From Acidobacteriota bacterium (GTDB lineage Bacteria > Acidobacteriota > Thermoanaerobaculia > Multivoradales > Multivoraceae), in assembly GCA_026707325.1 (NCBI GenBank), contig JAPOXA010000113.1:1-64000 (forward strand): a stretch of DNA of 64,000 nucleotides. The letters are read 5' to 3'. The translations under genes and the position numbers were made by a program. The notes under the pieces were generated by a model, which saw only the letters and a program-made list of their open reading frames with translations, did not search any database and had not been told where the DNA came from. Shown in pieces: positions 1 to 7,279 of the stretch (its first letter is position 1; every line of letters starts with the position of its first letter).

Positions 1-273
1 AGTGCGCCGTTGGTGCTCCTGGCTGCCCGCCGACTCCTCGAAACTCCGATCAGCGGCGCGGAAGCGCCCGCCGCGGCGCCGGCCGCGGAAGCCGCCGGTC
101 CAGCGGAAAACGGCAAGCCGTTTCCCGCCGGACCTTGGAAAACCGGCGAACCGGTTTCCCACAGCTACCGCAGCCTCGGCGGCTACGGCGGATCGGTACA
201 AGACGGTGACCGGAATCAACCCCGGAAAGGTACAGGTGCGCCGCCCTTCCGGCGCTACCATCCGCCACCGTGA
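1..273 (+). CDS. 3' end of an unidentified ORF (partial)
   Basis: An open frame enters from the left edge and ends in TGA at 271-273. That stop overlaps the ATG of the next gene by one base (TGATG), the coupling expected between two genes of an operon. The first third is Ala/Pro/Glu-rich with G/C-rich third positions like real genes here. The last 40 residues are Gly/Arg/Pro-rich and resemble no family I know. A transaldolase would be a natural upstream partner for the isomerase that follows, but this tail does not look like a transaldolase C-terminus. It may be a low-complexity tail of a real protein or chance coding. Confidence 0.3.
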   Translation, partial: SAPLVLLAARRLLETPISGAEAPAAAPAAEAAGPAENGKPFPAGPWKTGEPVSHSYRSLGGYGGSVQDGDRNQPRKGTGAPPFRRYHPPP

Positions 274-1835
274 TGCAAGTCGAGGCGGACTCCAGTCTCA
301 CAGCAGCCATAGAGAAACGCCGCCGGCAATGGCGCGACCTCGACGGCGCCGCTCGCCTCTGGTCCCGCGACGCCTCCCTCTGGACCGACTCGGGCGAGGA
401 CGAATGGCTCGGCTGGCTGGACATCGAACGCCCGGGCCGCCTGACGGTCGTCGACGCCGCCGGCAGACATGTCGCGACAGAGGCTGCGACGCTCGCCGGG
501 CACCTCGCCGGACCGCCGTTCGACCGCTGCCTGCTCCTCGGCATGGGCGGCTCGGCGCTCGGCGCCGAGCTGCTGTGGCGAGCGCTGCCTCGCCAAGTCG
601 ACGCGGACTTCGTCGTCCTCGACACGACGGACCCTCGGGAGATCGCCCGCGCCCTCGCAGGAGTCGATCCGACCACGCTCCGGGTCATCGCTGCGTCGAA
701 GTCTGGCGGCACGCTCGAGACCCGGCTCGCGTTCGAGTTGTTGCTCAACCGGTTGGGCGAAGCCGCGCCGCGAGCCGCCCTGGCGATCACCGACCAGGGT
801 TCGGAGCTGGAGGCACGAGCCCGAACCGCCGGAGTCCCGGTCGTCTTCGGCCAGCCTGACGTCGGCGGCCGGTTCTCCGTGCTGTCGGCGTTCGGCCTGG
901 CTCCGGCCGCGGTCGCTGGGATCGACCCCGAGCCGTTGCTTGCGGGCGCGCGGCGAATGGCCGCCGGGTGCCACCGGTCGGACGATGGTGAAGCGACGAA
1001 CCCGGGAGTCGAACTGGGCCTGCTGCTCGCTGCGGCGCACGACTGCGGCCGCGACAAGCTCTACCTGCATGCGCCGGATGGGTGTGCGGAGATGGTCGCC
1101 TGGGTCGAGCAACTGATCGCCGAGTCGCTCGGCAAGGGGGATGTGCTGCTGCTGCCGGTAGCGGCGGCGGGCCTATCTGTGGAGTCCGCGCCTGACCGAA
1201 TCGACATCGAACTCGCTCCGGCCGACCTCGGCGCCGAGCTGTTCCGCTGGCAGTTCGCCACCGCAGTGGCCGGCGCACTGCTAGGCGTCAACCCCTTCGA
1301 CCAGCCGGACGTGGAGGCGTCCAAGGTCGTCACCCGGAACTACGTCGAGCGGATGAAGGCCGGCGATGCTGGAACTCCCGTCGGTGTGGTCCGGCTGAGC
1401 GAAGTCACGGAGCTTGCGCTGGACCAGCTCCTGGGCACGCACGTCGCGACGTTTCCGGACCGTGGCTACGCCGTCGTTTCGGCCTACCTGGACCGCAGCC
1501 ACCGCAACCGGGAACTACTAGACGCGTTGCGCCGTGGCGTCGCCAGGCGGACCGGTGGCGCAACGGTTCTCGGCTTCGGCCCGAGCTTCCTCCATTCCAT
1601 AGGCCAGGCCCACAAGGGTGGCCCCAACCGCGGCCTGTTTCTGCAGCTCACCGCCGATCCGCCGGCCGGCGACGTTCCGATACCTGGTGAATGCCTGACC
1701 TTCGGCCAGGTCCAGCTCGCACAGGCGTGGGGCGACTACGACGTGCTGGTCGAACGTGGCCGGCGGGTCCTCGCTGTCCATATCGACGGTGAGATCGAGA
1801 CCGGCCTCCGTCGCCTGATCGATGCTCTGGCCTAG
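273..1835 (+). CDS. pgi: Glucose-6-phosphate isomerase, transaldolase-fusion type
   Basis: Interconverts glucose-6-phosphate and fructose-6-phosphate in the cytoplasm (glycolysis, gluconeogenesis, pentose phosphate link). The SIS-type sugar-phosphate site is visible: GMGGSALGAE near residue 90, SKSGGTLET near 142, a catalytic-region Glu in EQLIAESLGKG near 280, and the C-terminal FLHSIGQAHKGGPNRG motif carrying the conserved His and Lys. The N-terminus (RLWSRDASLWT...WLGWLDI) matches the isomerase half of bifunctional transaldolase/isomerase proteins rather than stand-alone PGI, so this is the detached half, about 520 residues. ATG 273 is preferred because it overlaps the upstream stop; a GTG at 270 is the alternative. 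No transaldolase is visible in the window. Confidence 0.9.
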   Translation: MQVEADSSLTAAIEKRRRQWRDLDGAARLWSRDASLWTDSGEDEWLGWLDIERPGRLTVVDAAGRHVATEAATLAGHLAGPPFDRCLLLGMGGSALGAELLWRALPRQVDADFVVLDTTDPREIARALAGVDPTTLRVIAASKSGGTLETRLAFELLLNRLGEAAPRAALAITDQGSELEARARTAGVPVVFGQPDVGGRFSVLSAFGLAPAAVAGIDPEPLLAGARRMAAGCHRSDDGEATNPGVELGLLLAAAHDCGRDKLYLHAPDGCAEMVAWVEQLIAESLGKGDVLLLPVAAAGLSVESAPDRIDIELAPADLGAELFRWQFATAVAGALLGVNPFDQPDVEASKVVTRNYVERMKAGDAGTPVGVVRLSEVTELALDQLLGTHVATFPDRGYAVVSAYLDRSHRNRELLDALRRGVARRTGGATVLGFGPSFLHSIGQAHKGGPNRGLFLQLTADPPAGDVPIPGECLTFGQVQLAQAWGDYDVLVERGRRVLAVHIDGEIETGLRRLIDALA

Positions 1836-1884
1836 GAGTGTCCCGCCGCTAGCCGTGCAACATTCCGATACGTGTAGCTTTCGT

Positions 1885-1898
1885 GCTATACATGTAGC
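1885..1898. promoter_or_regulatory. Imperfect dyad before vapB, candidate autoregulatory operator
   Basis: GCTATACATGTAGC is an imperfect palindrome (5 of 7 positions pair) ending one base before the vapB ATG at 1900. The half-site TGTAGC also occurs at 1873-1878, making a 20-bp-spaced direct repeat. TATACA at 1887-1892 could serve as a -10 element 7 nt before the start codon. VapB antitoxins typically bind such dyads with VapC and repress their own promoter; that this one is bound is inference. Confidence 0.4.
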
Positions 1899-1899
1899 A

Positions 1900-2154
1900 A
1901 TGGCACTCAACATCAGAAACGCGGAGACAGAGCGGCTGGCCGGCGAGTTGGCGCGGCTGACCGGACAGACCAAGACGCAAGCGGTCACGGAGGCGTTGCG
2001 GAACCACCTGGAACGGTGCCGGCGCGAACAGTCCGGCCGGACGCTGGCCGGCGAACTCAGCAAGATCGGACGCCGGTGCGCGAAGCTGCCAGTGCGCGAC
2101 CAGCGGTCCGCGGACGAGATTCTCGGGTACGACGAGGACGGCCTTCCTCGCTGA
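1900..2154 (+). CDS. vapB: VapB-type antitoxin
   Basis: 84-residue antitoxin of the PSK/Rv0623-like VapB family. It begins MALNIRNAETERLAGELA, the N-terminal ribbon-helix-helix-like DNA-binding part, followed by TGQTKTQAVTEALRNHLE. The acidic tail (SADEILGYDEDGLPR) is where such antitoxins fill the toxin active site. The start at 1900 is chosen over an upstream alternative because it begins at the conserved MALNI and follows the operator dyad directly. No Shine-Dalgarno is visible. Its TGA overlaps the ATG of vapC by one base, so the pair is translationally coupled. Confidence 0.82.
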   Translation: MALNIRNAETERLAGELARLTGQTKTQAVTEALRNHLERCRREQSGRTLAGELSKIGRRCAKLPVRDQRSADEILGYDEDGLPR

Positions 2155-2543
2155 TGGTCCTCGATACCTCGGCGATGCTCGCGATCCTGCAGGATGAGCC
2201 GGAACGTGACTCCTTCGCCGAGAAGATCGCGGCGGCGGCCGTGTGCCGGATCTCGGCGGCAAGCTTTGTGGAGGCCTCGATGGTCCTCGAGTCGCGTCAC
2301 GGAGCGGAAGGTGTTCGACTGCTCGATCTACTGATTGAATCGGCCGGCGTCGACGTGGTGCCGGTTGATTTGGCTCAAGCCAGAATCGCGCGTCAGGCCT
2401 TTGCCGACTTCGGGAAGGGGCGCCACCCGGCCGGACTCAACTACGGGGACTGCTTCGTCTACGCGCTTGCCCGCCAGCTCGGCGAACCGCTGCTCTGCAA
2501 GGGCGAGGACTTCTCGCTGACGGATCTCGCGTTGGTCCCGTAG
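2154..2543 (+). CDS. vapC: VapC PIN-domain ribonuclease toxin
   Basis: 129-residue PIN-domain toxin. Acidic metal-binding residues are in place: Asp4 in MVLDTSAML, Glu in SFVEASMV near residue 40, Asp in NYGDCFVYALA near 99, and a C-terminal Asp in the KGEDFSLTDL segment. VapC proteins are Mg2+-dependent RNases cleaving tRNA or rRNA and are neutralised by VapB. It starts on the last base of the vapB stop codon (TGATG). The length is normal and all catalytic positions look intact, so the toxin is probably functional. Confidence 0.9.
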   Translation: MVLDTSAMLAILQDEPERDSFAEKIAAAAVCRISAASFVEASMVLESRHGAEGVRLLDLLIESAGVDVVPVDLAQARIARQAFADFGKGRHPAGLNYGDCFVYALARQLGEPLLCKGEDFSLTDLALVP

Positions 2544-2575
2544 ATCGAGGAACCGGCGACGCCATGTCGGCGGCC

Positions 2576-2827
2576 CTAGCGGCGCCGGCCACGACCGCCG
2601 GCCGGCTTGCCCATCAACTCGTCGAGCCCGACGTTGAACTCGGCCACGATGCGGATCAGGACGTCCAGGCTGACGCGGAGTTCGTCCCGCTCGATCCGGG
2701 ACAGGTCGGACGCCGGGATGCCGACGCGCTCGGCCAGCGCCGGCTGCGTCAGCTTGTTCTTGCGCCGCAACCGCCGGATGCGGTGGCCCATCAACTGGAC
2801 CTGCTGGACTGTGGCTTCCTGGCTCAT
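2576..2827 (-). CDS. Small XRE-family helix-turn-helix regulator
   Basis: 83-residue protein consisting of one Cro/C1-type HTH domain: LRRKNKLTQPALAERVGIPA (HTH) followed by SDLSRIERDELRVSLDVLIRI, then a short basic tail rich in Gly and Arg. It is convergent with vapC, 32 bp away, and is not obviously part of the vapBC operon. A candidate -10 (TACAAT on the minus strand, near 2849-2854) lies about 21 nt upstream of the ATG. The target is unknown. MGHRIRRL, 12 residues downstream, is an alternative start. Confidence 0.83.
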   Translation of the reverse strand: MSQEATVQQVQLMGHRIRRLRRKNKLTQPALAERVGIPASDLSRIERDELRVSLDVLIRIVAEFNVGLDELMGKPAGGRGRRR

Positions 2828-2900
2828 CGCTGCGCGATCCGGGAGTTGGCGAATTGTAGCTGTGCAGGAGTGCAGGGGTTCGGGCTGCTCGGCCCTGCGA

Positions 2901-3632
2901 TCAGATCGAGGTCCGGAGATTCTCGTTCGCGGCAATCTGCGCTCCGCGCGCCTTGTAGCGTTCCCGGCGCTCCTTGCTGAAGCTGTCGACCTCGTCCTTC
3001 GGCACGCCGTAGGCGACTCCGCGATCCACCCCCGGGCGGGCGCGAACGCGCTTGAGCCAGTCAACGACCGCGGGCTGGGTCGTGATGTCGACCTTGGCCC
3101 ACTTGTACGCCCGGATCCAGGGGAAGACGGAGATGTCGGCAACCGTGAAGTCGTCGCCGCAGATGTAGGGGTGCTTCTCGAACCGGCGGCCGAGGATCGC
3201 CACCAGCCGGAGCGACTCCCTGCCGAAGCGCTCCAGTGGATGAGCCTTACGGTCATCGGGAATGTCGATGTAGCGCGTGTAGCTCAGCTTGTTGCCGAAG
3301 GCCGGGCCGAGATTGGCGGCTTGCCAATAGAGCCAGGGAAGCACGTCCCAGCGCCGCTCGTCCGTCGGGAAGAGTGGGGTCGGGTACTTCTCGCCGAGGT
3401 ACTGGAGGATGGCGCAGCTCTCCATGACGGCGCGGCCGTCGTCCACCAGGGCCGGCATCTTCTGGTTCGGGTTGATCGCGGTGAACTCGGGCGTGAACTG
3501 GTCCCCGGTCGAGAGATCGACCATGTGGATGCGCGTCTCGGGCAGTTCGACTCCCGCCTCGCGCAGTTCCTCGAGCATGATCGAGATCTTCCAGCCGTTG
3601 GGCGTCGCGCTGAAGTAGACGTCAAGAGCCAT
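2901..3632 (-). CDS. Glutathione S-transferase (Ure2p/YfcG-like)
   Basis: 243-residue cytoplasmic GST. The thioredoxin-fold N-terminal domain shows TPNGWKISIMLEEL, the Ure2p/YfcG signature, and the glutathione-binding NPNQKMPALVD and MESCAILQYLGEKY segments. The all-helical C-terminal domain carries ICGDDFTVADISVFPWI, the conserved N-capping/hydrophobic staple region. YfcG-type enzymes act as disulfide-bond reductases or glutathione transferases; the substrate here is unknown. ATG at 3632 (MALDVYFSATP) fits the family N-terminus better than an in-frame start 10 codons upstream. It lies 7 bp downstream of the crotonase gene on the same strand, so the two are probably co-transcribed. Confidence 0.87.
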   Translation of the reverse strand: MALDVYFSATPNGWKISIMLEELREAGVELPETRIHMVDLSTGDQFTPEFTAINPNQKMPALVDDGRAVMESCAILQYLGEKYPTPLFPTDERRWDVLPWLYWQAANLGPAFGNKLSYTRYIDIPDDRKAHPLERFGRESLRLVAILGRRFEKHPYICGDDFTVADISVFPWIRAYKWAKVDITTQPAVVDWLKRVRARPGVDRGVAYGVPKDEVDSFSKERRERYKARGAQIAANENLRTSI

Positions 3633-3639
3633 GCCGTCG

Positions 3640-4317
3640 CTAGTTCCCTTCGAGACCGGCAAGGACGGCGTCGATGCCGTCGCCTCTCAGGCCCTGCTTC
3701 ATTGCCGAGAACGTGGCGGCGTCGTACTCGGCCAGTTGCGCTGCCCGCTCGAGGGCGACGTCGCGCAGTTCGTCGGCCGGTGCGACCTCGTCCACGAAGC
3801 CTGCATCCCGCGCGCCCTCGGGGTCGTACATCTTCGCGGTCAGGGCGGCCTGCGTCAGAGCGCGCTTGGAGAGCCGTTCCCTGGCCAGCAACCAGGCGAA
3901 AGGCGGCAGCGTTCTGCCGATGGCGACCTCGTTCAGGCCCAACCGGAATTCACCGTCCGCGGCCAGACGATGATCGCCCGTGAGCACGCATAGCGCGCCG
4001 AGAGCGATGGCGTGTCCGCTGGCCGCGACGACCAGAGGTTGCGGCCATCCGTACAGGCGCATCATCAGACGCGCTCCGGCGAGGCCCATGGCGCGGGCCT
4101 CCGCCGGACCGCTATCGCGAAACACGTTGAGGTCGAAGCCGCCGGAGAACAGGCCGGGCCGGCCGCTCAGGGCGACGGCCTTCGCGTCGTCCGCGGCCCG
4201 GTCGAGCTGGGCGTTGACGGCGGCGATCATGGGCGGTCCGAAGACGTTCGCCTTGCCGTCGTCCATCGTGATGAGGGCCACGTCGCCGACCTGTTCGTAG
4301 GTCGTTCGTTCCGTCAT
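3640..4317 (-). CDS. Enoyl-CoA hydratase/isomerase (crotonase) family protein
   Basis: 225-residue crotonase-fold protein, slightly shorter than the usual 255-265. It has ITMDDGKANVFGPPM near residue 16 and LFSGGFDLNVF near 55, where a backbone NH of the oxyanion hole is expected, then SGHAIALGALCVLTGDHRLA. GLNEVAIG includes a Glu near 129 that may be catalytic. Crotonases act on acyl-CoA thioesters (hydration, isomerisation, dehalogenation); the specific reaction cannot be read. AAAGGAG lies 7 nt before the ATG. It is the first gene of a two-gene unit with the GST. Confidence 0.86.
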   Translation of the reverse strand: MTERTTYEQVGDVALITMDDGKANVFGPPMIAAVNAQLDRAADDAKAVALSGRPGLFSGGFDLNVFRDSGPAEARAMGLAGARLMMRLYGWPQPLVVAASGHAIALGALCVLTGDHRLAADGEFRLGLNEVAIGRTLPPFAWLLARERLSKRALTQAALTAKMYDPEGARDAGFVDEVAPADELRDVALERAAQLAEYDAATFSAMKQGLRGDGIDAVLAGLEGN

Positions 4318-4443
4318 GGGTCGGCTCCTTTGAGGCCGCCTGTCGCGGGCCCGTTGGTCATTGGGGGGCTAGTTTGTCACCTTGATCCGGCGGTTCCGTC
4401 GGCAGGGGCCGTCGCAGAAGACTCGGGCCAATGCGAGTCGTTT

Positions 4444-5640
4444 TCAGAGCGTGCGTCCGACGATCCACGCACCCGCGACGAACGTCGCCAGCACGCTGCC
4501 CAGGTTGCACAGGACGACGACCAGGAGGATGCGGGTGAGGCGGTTGCTCCAGAAGCCGCGGACGGAACCCAGGCTGTCGGCGAGGTTCTCCATGTCGGCG
4601 ACGAGGGGCTTGCGCAGCAGGGCCTGGACCAGGCCGGCGACCCAGCCGGCCGCCATCAGGGGGTTCAGGCTGGTCAGGGGCGCGGCGGCGAACGCGGCGA
4701 GGATCGTGACCGGGTGCGCCAGAGCGATGACGGCGCCGAGAGCCGCGAGGCCGCCGTTGAGCGCGACCCAGATGTACACGGATTCGATGGCGCGCTCCCT
4801 GTCGCCCCAGACGAGGCCGTAGGCGAAGAGGGCGATGATCAGGATCGGCACCAGCCAGGCGACGACTCGCGGCCAGATCGGCGGGTCCGGCACCTGCTCG
4901 AGGTTCTCGAGGTCGCAGGAGGAGTCGGCGAGGCCGGTGATCCCGGGCAGGTGCCCGGCGCCGACGACGGCGACCGTCCGTGGCCCCGCCGACTGGCGCA
5001 GCTTCTCGGCCATGTAGGCGTCGCGTTCGTCGATCAACGTGCCCTTGACGCCGGGCAGGGCCTCCGCGAGAGCGGACATCAGGTCGGTGAGGTTGCCGCT
5101 GTCGCGGAGCTTCTCGATGTCCTCTTCCTTCAGGTCGTCGCCGACCAGCGCGCTGCCGGCCAACTGGCCCATCACCTTCGTCCGCTGCCAGAAGCCGAGC
5201 GACGCCCAGGTGCGCTTCAGCGAGATCTGGATGTCGCGATCGATCAGTTCGAGCCGGGCGCCGCGTTCACGGGCCCGGGCGATCGCTTCCCGCATCTCGG
5301 CGCCTGGTTCGATGCCGAACCGCTGGGCCAGGCGCCGTTGGAAGGAGTGCATGAGGAAGGAACTGAGCAGCAGCGCCGCCTTGCCCTCGCGTATGACCTG
5401 GAAGATGTCGAGCTTGCGCCAGGAATCCTGGTTCTCCAGGTTCTCGTAGCGGGCCGGGCACAGTTCGACGCAGACGGTGTCCGGTTCGAGTGCTTCGATC
5501 GCCTCCTTCGTGTCGCGGACGCTCTGGGGCGAGACGTGGGCGGTGCCGACGAGGAAGACCTCGCGCTCGTCGAGTTCGAGTCGCTGCACCGAGGACGGGA
5601 GTTCGGCCGGCGCCGGCTGGCCTGCGGCTTCCGAGGTCAT
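4444..5640 (-). CDS. TraB/PrgY-family membrane protein
   Basis: 398 residues. The soluble N-terminal TraB/TIKI domain (residues 20-245) has the paired conserved motifs GTAHVS (His35) and GAGHLPG (His230), plus CVELCPARY near 58-66, proposed to form a metalloprotease-like site in TIKI relatives. The C-terminal third is hydrophobic with membrane segments near 258-278, 288-345 and 372-392. In Enterococcus, TraB/PrgY blocks self-response to a peptide pheromone; in other bacteria the role is unknown. It is divergent from the sulfatase operon across a 93-bp gap. No Shine-Dalgarno precedes the ATG; TACGCT lies 10 nt upstream. Confidence 0.88.
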   Translation of the reverse strand: MTSEAAGQPAPAELPSSVQRLELDEREVFLVGTAHVSPQSVRDTKEAIEALEPDTVCVELCPARYENLENQDSWRKLDIFQVIREGKAALLLSSFLMHSFQRRLAQRFGIEPGAEMREAIARARERGARLELIDRDIQISLKRTWASLGFWQRTKVMGQLAGSALVGDDLKEEDIEKLRDSGNLTDLMSALAEALPGVKGTLIDERDAYMAEKLRQSAGPRTVAVVGAGHLPGITGLADSSCDLENLEQVPDPPIWPRVVAWLVPILIIALFAYGLVWGDRERAIESVYIWVALNGGLAALGAVIALAHPVTILAAFAAAPLTSLNPLMAAGWVAGLVQALLRKPLVADMENLADSLGSVRGFWSNRLTRILLVVVLCNLGSVLATFVAGAWIVGRTL

Positions 5641-5649
5641 GGCAGCGCG

Positions 5650-5697
5650 GAGCGTAGCCCACGAGGCCGGCCAACGGGGTCCGCGTCCGCTACGCTC
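5650..5697. promoter_or_regulatory. Divergent promoter pair in a perfect 9-bp inverted repeat
   Basis: GAGCGTAGC (5650-5658) and GCTACGCTC (5689-5697) are perfect inverted copies separated by 30 bp, between the divergent TraB and sulfatase genes. Each arm holds TACGCT reading toward its own gene: on the minus strand 10 nt before the TraB ATG, and on the plus strand 37 nt before the sulfatase ATG, which has its own SD (AGGGGGAGG). TACGCT fits a TANNNT -10. A dimeric regulator site is the alternative reading. Confidence 0.4.
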
Positions 5698-5733
5698 TTC
5701 GGATCGAGAGGGTTTGAACCAGGGGGAGGTCCC

Positions 5734-7257
5734 ATGAAGAGGATGACGACGCGGAGCTCCAGGATCATTGCCTTGGGGGCGGCGGCCGCGCTCGCCTGGG
5801 CCTGCGGAGCGCCCGAAGCAGACGCACCTGCCGAGGACTCCGGCGCCGGGCCGCCGAACATCGTGCTGATCCTCGCCGACGATCTAGGCTACGCCGACAT
5901 CGGCATCTACGGCAGCGAGATCATCTCGACGCCACACATCGACGCGCTGGCCGCGAGCGGCGTCCTGTTCACGGACGGCTATGTCAGCCACCCGGTGTGC
6001 AGCCCGTCGCGGGCCGGGCTCGTGACCGGGCGCTACCAGCAGCGCCACGGCTGGGAGTTCAACCCGGCCGGCCGCGACGTGAACGCCGGCATGAGCCTCG
6101 ACGAGGCGACGCTGGCCGACCGCTTGAAGGCCCTGGGCTACCGGACCGGCATGGTCGGCAAGTGGCACCTGGGCCACCAGGAGCCCCATCACCCGATGAG
6201 CCGCGGCTTCGACGAGTACTTCGGCGTCCTGGAAGGCGGCAGCACCTTCATCGACTCCAGGCTGCCCGGCGTGGAGTACGGCTCGCTTCGCGGCGAAGAC
6301 GGCCCAACGGAGCGCCGGAACAAGGTCCTGCGCGGCTTCGAAGAGGAGAAGGTCGAGCGTTACCTGACCGACGTCTTCACCGACGAGGCGGTCGCCTTCA
6401 TCGAGCGTGGCGCGGCCAGGGACGAGCCGTTCTTCCTGTACCTGAGCCACACCACGCCGCACACGCCGCTGCAGGCGACGGCCGAGTACCTCGAGGGCTA
6501 CCGTCACATCGAGGATCAGCGCACCCGGGTCTACGCGGCGATGGTGGCGTCCCTCGACGAGAGCGTGCGGCGGGTGGTCGAGACGCTGAAGGTGCAGGGC
6601 ATGTACGAGAACACCCTGATCGCCTTCGCCAGCGACAACGGCTGCGCCGGCTACATCGGCCACGCCTGCTCGAACGGGCCGCTGTTCGGTTTCAAGCGCT
6701 ATCACCACGAGGGCGGCGTCCGGATCCCCTTCATCATGAGCTGGCCGGCAGCCGTCGAGGGCGGGCAGGAGTTCAGCCATCCGGTGATCACGCTCGACTA
6801 CATGGCGACGTTCACGGCGGCCGCGGGCGAAGAGACGGAGACCGAAGACAGCGTGAACCTGCTGCCGTACATGACGGGAGAAGCCGAAGGCGCGCCGCAC
6901 GAGTACCTCTACTGGCGGGCGGGCGCGAGCGTCGCGATTCGGGATGCGCAGTACAAGCTGATCAAGCTCAACCGCACGGACTTCCGTCCCGACAGCCTGC
7001 GCGGGGACGGCCGCCTGCAGCCGCCGGAGGGCGGCTGGCCGACGGACTCGCCGCACGGCCAGCTCACGCTGCTCTACGACCTCGACGCGGACGTGGGCGA
7101 ACTGAACAACCTGGCGGCGGAGCAACCGGACGTCGTCGCGCGGCTGGAAGCCGAGCTGGACTCCTGGCGCGGGACGCTGCTCGACGAGCAGATCCTCCCC
7201 GGCGTGCGCTCGACGATCACCCAGATCGATGGAGAGTGGGTGCAGTTGGTATTCTGA
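5734..7257 (+). CDS. Exported arylsulfatase-type sulfatase
   Basis: 507-residue sulfatase. PNIVLILADDLGYADIG provides the first metal-binding Asp pair near residue 49. Cys89 in VCSPSRAGLVTGRY is the C-x-P-S-R site converted to formylglycine. GKWHLGH near 156 and FASDNGCAGY near 302 supply further active-site and metal residues. A hydrophobic N-terminal segment ending LAWAC (Cys24) indicates export, possibly as a lipoprotein, though this lipobox is imperfect. The likely role is cleavage of sulfate esters of external polysaccharides; the substrate is not predictable. A strong SD precedes ATG 5734. It is the first gene of a four-gene operon, 22 bp before the PBP gene. No formylglycine-generating enzyme is encoded in the window. 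Confidence 0.92.
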   Translation: MKRMTTRSSRIIALGAAAALAWACGAPEADAPAEDSGAGPPNIVLILADDLGYADIGIYGSEIISTPHIDALAASGVLFTDGYVSHPVCSPSRAGLVTGRYQQRHGWEFNPAGRDVNAGMSLDEATLADRLKALGYRTGMVGKWHLGHQEPHHPMSRGFDEYFGVLEGGSTFIDSRLPGVEYGSLRGEDGPTERRNKVLRGFEEEKVERYLTDVFTDEAVAFIERGAARDEPFFLYLSHTTPHTPLQATAEYLEGYRHIEDQRTRVYAAMVASLDESVRRVVETLKVQGMYENTLIAFASDNGCAGYIGHACSNGPLFGFKRYHHEGGVRIPFIMSWPAAVEGGQEFSHPVITLDYMATFTAAAGEETETEDSVNLLPYMTGEAEGAPHEYLYWRAGASVAIRDAQYKLIKLNRTDFRPDSLRGDGRLQPPEGGWPTDSPHGQLTLLYDLDADVGELNNLAAEQPDVVARLEAELDSWRGTLLDEQILPGVRSTITQIDGEWVQLVF

Positions 7258-7279
7258 GCCGCCCTTTCGCGGCGAGGAG

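Noticed and set aside
4012..5733. Open frame upstream of the sulfatase start giving a 1,081-residue protein
   Set aside because: The upstream part is antisense to the crotonase and TraB genes. The sulfatase has a strong SD at 5720-5728 and a signal peptide at ATG 5734.
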